Positions 48,301 to 50,334 of a DNA stretch of 50,334 nucleotides are shown here, one piece after another; the first letter of the stretch is position 1, and the number at the start of each line of letters is the position of its first letter. The DNA lies in the NCBI GenBank assembly GCA_031549605.1, contig JAVBPM010000017.1, positions 1 to 50,334 of the forward strand. Direction: 5' to 3'. The position numbers were made by a program, and so were the translations under genes. The stretch is from WRAI01 sp031549605. GTDB lineage: Bacteria > Bacillota > Clostridia > Oscillospirales > UBA929. The notes beneath the pieces were generated by a model. That model had not been told where the DNA came from and ran no database searches. It saw nothing but the letters and a program-made list of their open reading frames with translations.

Positions 48301-50334
48301 CCTGAAGCACTGGCAACAACCGCAACCACTGTCACCGCCAGCGTCAAGATTAACGGGACGGCCGTGGCCTGCTCGCTGTTGACAGACGGCAACAATGTGT
48401 CGGTCAAGCTGGCGCAGGACGCCAATTTGGTCGCCGATGACGAGGTCGAGGTTACCATCACGGTCAATGAGTCGACAGACCAGCCCTTCTACGACAACTT
48501 TGGCGGCGGCGACTACGCCGGTTGGCACAAAGTCGGCGCCAGCTACTCCAAAACCGACGCCTGGTTCAACAACGACACCAAAATCACCGGCTATACCGCC
48601 GCGTCTGCCCGCAACTTCCTGATGCGCGACATCGAGACGGGCAGCGACTTCTACTACACCGGCCAAGTGACCCCGGCCTCGACCGGCGCGGGTGGCGGCC
48701 TTGTCTTCCGCGCCAACGCCGACGCCACTGAGGGCTATGCGGCGGTCATTGACCCCGCCGCGTCCAAGGTCAAGCTGCTCAAGCTGCCGAATACCGAGCT
48801 GGGTTCGGCCACCCTGCCCTCCGGCACCACCTATTCGCTGACCGTTAAGGCGGCGGGCAGCGCACTCGACGTCTTTCTCAACGGCGCGGCCATACCAGTC
48901 ATCAGCGCCGAGGACAGCACATACACCACCGGCCATATGGGTCTGATGGCCAGCAACGGCACGGTCAATATCGACAATGTCGGTGCCTCGTCTCTTGATT
49001 TGCTAAAGGCGCCCACCGGCCTGACGGCCACCTTGAGCAACGCTGTCGCCACCACAGCTGTCGATGTGTCGTGGACCGCCGTTCCCAATGTCAGCGGCTA
49101 TTACATCCACCGCGCGACATCTGCGTCCGGCCCCTTCAAAACGCTGAACACCACGCCGGTGACATCAGCGACCTACACCGACGCGGCGTCGCTGTCGGAA
49201 AACACCACCTACTACTACCGTGTCAGCGCGGTCAAACAGGCCAGCCAGTCCGAGCTGTCAGCCGTCGTTTCGGTTGATGTCGGGACCGTGTCGTTCCTCG
49301 ACAAGTTCTCCGGCGGCTTAGACTACTGGGCAACGCCTGTCAACGGTACATGGTCGGCTGAGAGCGGCAAGCTGCAAGGCGGCGCCACCAGCGGCCAGGT
49401 CTTCCGAAAGGAGGAGCGCGCCAAAAACTTTACCTACGAGGCTGACATTTCGTTTGCGGCCACCTCTCCGACCGCCTCGTTGGTGTTCCGCAGCACCAGC
49501 ACCGGCTCGACCTCGCAATGCTATGAGGTCATTCTCGACTCTGCCGCGGCCGCGCCCAACATCCGACTGGTCAAGAACACGCCGGCCGCCGTCATCATCA
49601 AGCAAACCGCCCTTCCCGCCCTGCAGGCAGGTCAGGTCTACCACGTCAAGGTGGTGGCTGACGGCGACGACTTCAAGGTCTACCTTGACGACACGCTGCG
49701 CATTGAAGCCAGCGACAGCACCTATGCCAACGCCGGTTACGTAGGCGTCGGCACCACGGGCAGCACCGTTAACCGCGCTTACTTTGACAACGTGGCGCTG
49801 AATCTAACGGGCACCCGTTACACCGTAACCTATGATACACAGGGCGGCTCGACGCTGGCACCCGACACCTACGCCATGGCCGACGTGCTGCTCGAAAGGC
49901 CGGTCGTGCCAACGCGTACGGGCTACGCCTTCGTCGGTTGGTATAAAGAGGCTGCTTGCACCACCGAATGGCTATTTGACGCCGATATCGTAACCGGCAA
50001 TGCCACGCTGTTTGCCAAATGGAAAACAGCCGATCTGACGATTACCTTTAATCCGCAAGGCGGCAGCGTTTCAGCCGAAACCGTCAAGGTGCCGGCTGAC
50101 GCCGCCATCGGCGCGCTGCCCGTCGTGCGCCGCGAGGGCTATCTGTTTACCGGCTGGTTCACTGCCGCTTCGGGGGGCACACGCATTACCGACACCAGCA
50201 CCTTTACCGCCGCGACAACGCTCTATGCCCAGTGGACAGCGCTGCAAAAGGTGTCGCAGGCGACCATGACCCCGTCCGCCAGCACCACCGAGATTGGCGA
50301 CGGCTCGCTGGCGTCTGTGATTGACGGCAACATC
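45334..50334 (+). CDS. Secreted multidomain GH116-like glycoside hydrolase, 3' end outside window
   Basis: An open frame of 1,667 codons from ATG 45334 (after AAAGGGGGATTAC) to the window end. A signal peptide (1-30, LSCFLCVTLLLSLVAIPAGA) is followed by a GH116 N-terminal domain (FPLSGIGTGVIFFNG near 70). The alpha-helical GH116/DUF608 catalytic domain (about 510-930) shows MGGLWVRVTGLYHLALRASEEM, YNGEYFYQEG, ADHMLGQSHAYQYGLGELLP and ECGSYYGRD. C-terminal modules are a DUF1080/LamG-like domain (about 1050-1200), FN3 (about 1225-1315), a second LamG-like domain (about 1320-1485), two InlB B-type repeats (about 1493-1635) and the start of an F5/8 or Big-like module. GH116 enzymes are beta-glucosidases, beta-xylosidases or glucosylceramidases; the specificity here is not predictable. 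Confidence 0.82.
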   Translation, partial: MKRKTTHRYLSCFLCVTLLLSLVAIPAGAAPTQEAGQITGQLDFIAKTKAAEDTVRTFTGSTLANYNFPLSGIGTGVIFFNGNAKPHKWPIGILGDTNVMVNNSAFSLVINDNGTKTTKVLQGKGGGSTNWTENQPLSNSRVSGKHGSYHVSSTDTAPFLGSTYNDGMTGSIVSSQFVLPAACTQVTALMCGGSDSSKVYLALCDASTGNVLVKMTGNNSNTFANTTMNVSAYQGRNVYFEIADNATGSWGHITVDYIQLKDAGGTEVASTFANGDFETGDMTGWSVKGSTSLPQSYYYDKVVATPQYPIGAYEFSQTGGSPVKATLEMMSPMVPMSERDSILPAGVFNIILENTTDHALDVSVLSTLANGLVGTRTNTATSSSQYGSYVTLNATGAAAGTLQVGSLCLQTNAAGSSFSAGAANMKNLMDQVSTTGSLDGATTASASSPVAGVCAPVTLQAGEKKTVTFTWSWYFPHMKGSDIWGSNATDVSRRYVNFYSDVTSVMKDLVDRKTALIDKTYLYRDTMYDSNLPYYLIDAVTSTSDVLRSPTMFLTKNGEIYAWEGVYDGNPGSGCCEGNAQHVWNYQETLSNMYPELARRWRKQDFNLQLSSGLMRNRIESVPAPATPTVSGDWANWTGPATDGTLVGIASVYKEYLYSSDTSFLTTIWPKAKKAMDGSIATWDPDEDGVNEYVNFTTLDGKMGGLWVRVTGLYHLALRASEEMALIMGDFASASKYHALYESGREILNSRSYNGEYFYQEGKDYYGDGDDATEVGPGLMADHMLGQSHAYQYGLGELLPLDRIQSSNNSVFKYSFFYPINNRITGRGFAKPTDAATMLGWWPNNDKPAHVAKFLDEDMHGFTYVGAIVNMYTGNIDKALATIYSIRDRHNGVGYDPLNEVECGSYYGRDLITYGLLTAATGAEKNVPAKTIGFKPNLTPEDIRAYFTYGDGWGTFAQKQTIANTQTVQTDTLTVKYGTMSIGTLDFRFPEALATTATTVTASVKINGTAVACSLLTDGNNVSVKLAQDANLVADDEVEVTITVNESTDQPFYDNFGGGDYAGWHKVGASYSKTDAWFNNDTKITGYTAASARNFLMRDIETGSDFYYTGQVTPASTGAGGGLVFRANADATEGYAAVIDPAASKVKLLKLPNTELGSATLPSGTTYSLTVKAAGSALDVFLNGAAIPVISAEDSTYTTGHMGLMASNGTVNIDNVGASSLDLLKAPTGLTATLSNAVATTAVDVSWTAVPNVSGYYIHRATSASGPFKTLNTTPVTSATYTDAASLSENTTYYYRVSAVKQASQSELSAVVSVDVGTVSFLDKFSGGLDYWATPVNGTWSAESGKLQGGATSGQVFRKEERAKNFTYEADISFAATSPTASLVFRSTSTGSTSQCYEVILDSAAAAPNIRLVKNTPAAVIIKQTALPALQAGQVYHVKVVADGDDFKVYLDDTLRIEASDSTYANAGYVGVGTTGSTVNRAYFDNVALNLTGTRYTVTYDTQGGSTLAPDTYAMADVLLERPVVPTRTGYAFVGWYKEAACTTEWLFDADIVTGNATLFAKWKTADLTITFNPQGGSVSAETVKVPADAAIGALPVVRREGYLFTGWFTAASGGTRITDTSTFTAATTLYAQWTALQKVSQATMTPSASTTEIGDGSLASVIDGNI

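Noticed and set aside
47101..48936. 611-codon open frame antisense to the GH116-like gene
   Set aside because: Composition and position mark it as a shadow of the catalytic region; no start site or promoter was seen.

Overview
The window is a GC-rich chromosomal segment with Clostridia-type gene content: sepF with its yggS neighbour, a miaB-mutS-mutL-miaA cluster, an rplM-rpsI pair, and YesMN-type two-component regulation beside a sugar ABC transporter. Together with two secreted multidomain glycoside hydrolases at the window edges, this suggests an anaerobic, probably host-associated Firmicute of the Oscillospirales/Christensenellales kind. That placement is inference from gene content; no 16S gene is present. 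No phage, transposase, integrase or CRISPR array was seen.

Layout. 1-1908 (minus): 5' part of a secreted protein resembling GH101 endo-alpha-N-acetylgalactosaminidases, cut by the window edge. 2190-5214: FGGY sugar kinase translationally coupled to a Crp/Fnr regulator, then an AT-richer HEAT-repeat orphan. 5299-7961 (minus): a 4Fe-4S protein with an FNR-spaced palindrome at its promoter, a membrane protein and galactokinase. 8109-9061: rplM-rpsI operon with promoter and terminator. 9076-12140: lipoprotein, guaB and a TIM-barrel isomerase. 12137-19113: miaB (no TRAM domain), mutS (interrupted by an in-frame amber codon), mutL, a GNAT acetyltransferase and miaA. 19158-21514: HlyD-like protein, yggS and sepF. 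21659-23972: YbjQ-family protein and a ParE/GyrB-type topoisomerase subunit.

24077-31184 holds two paralogous sigma factor/membrane anti-sigma-like operons. They flank a low-GC island (about 25.76-28.57 kb) carrying an organic-peroxide operon (glutathione peroxidase, TSCPD protein, OhrR, flavodoxin) with an OhrR-like operator, a methyltransferase and a small membrane protein. A 22-bp exact direct repeat, part of a terminator, borders the island. Two tRNA genes (Lys-CTT, Glu-CTC) follow.

31612-39363 is a sugar-sensing and uptake locus. A Rbs/Ytf-type ABC transporter (minus) is divergent from a histidine kinase, an AraC-type response regulator and a second, paralogous sugar-binding lipoprotein (plus). 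39450-42435 (minus): overlapping copA-copZ-mntP metal-efflux genes. 42735-45308: an ABC ATPase whose Walker-B catalytic Glu reads Gln, a MacB/FtsX-like permease with a CPVGC motif, and a lipoprotein with a Cys-rich tail. 45334 to the end: 5' part of a very large secreted GH116-like enzyme with several accessory domains.

The most notable observations are the mutS amber codon, the duplicated sigma/anti-sigma operons around a peroxide island, an apparent sepF promoter inside yggS, the FNR-spaced operator near -41.5, and the E-to-Q ABC ATPase.
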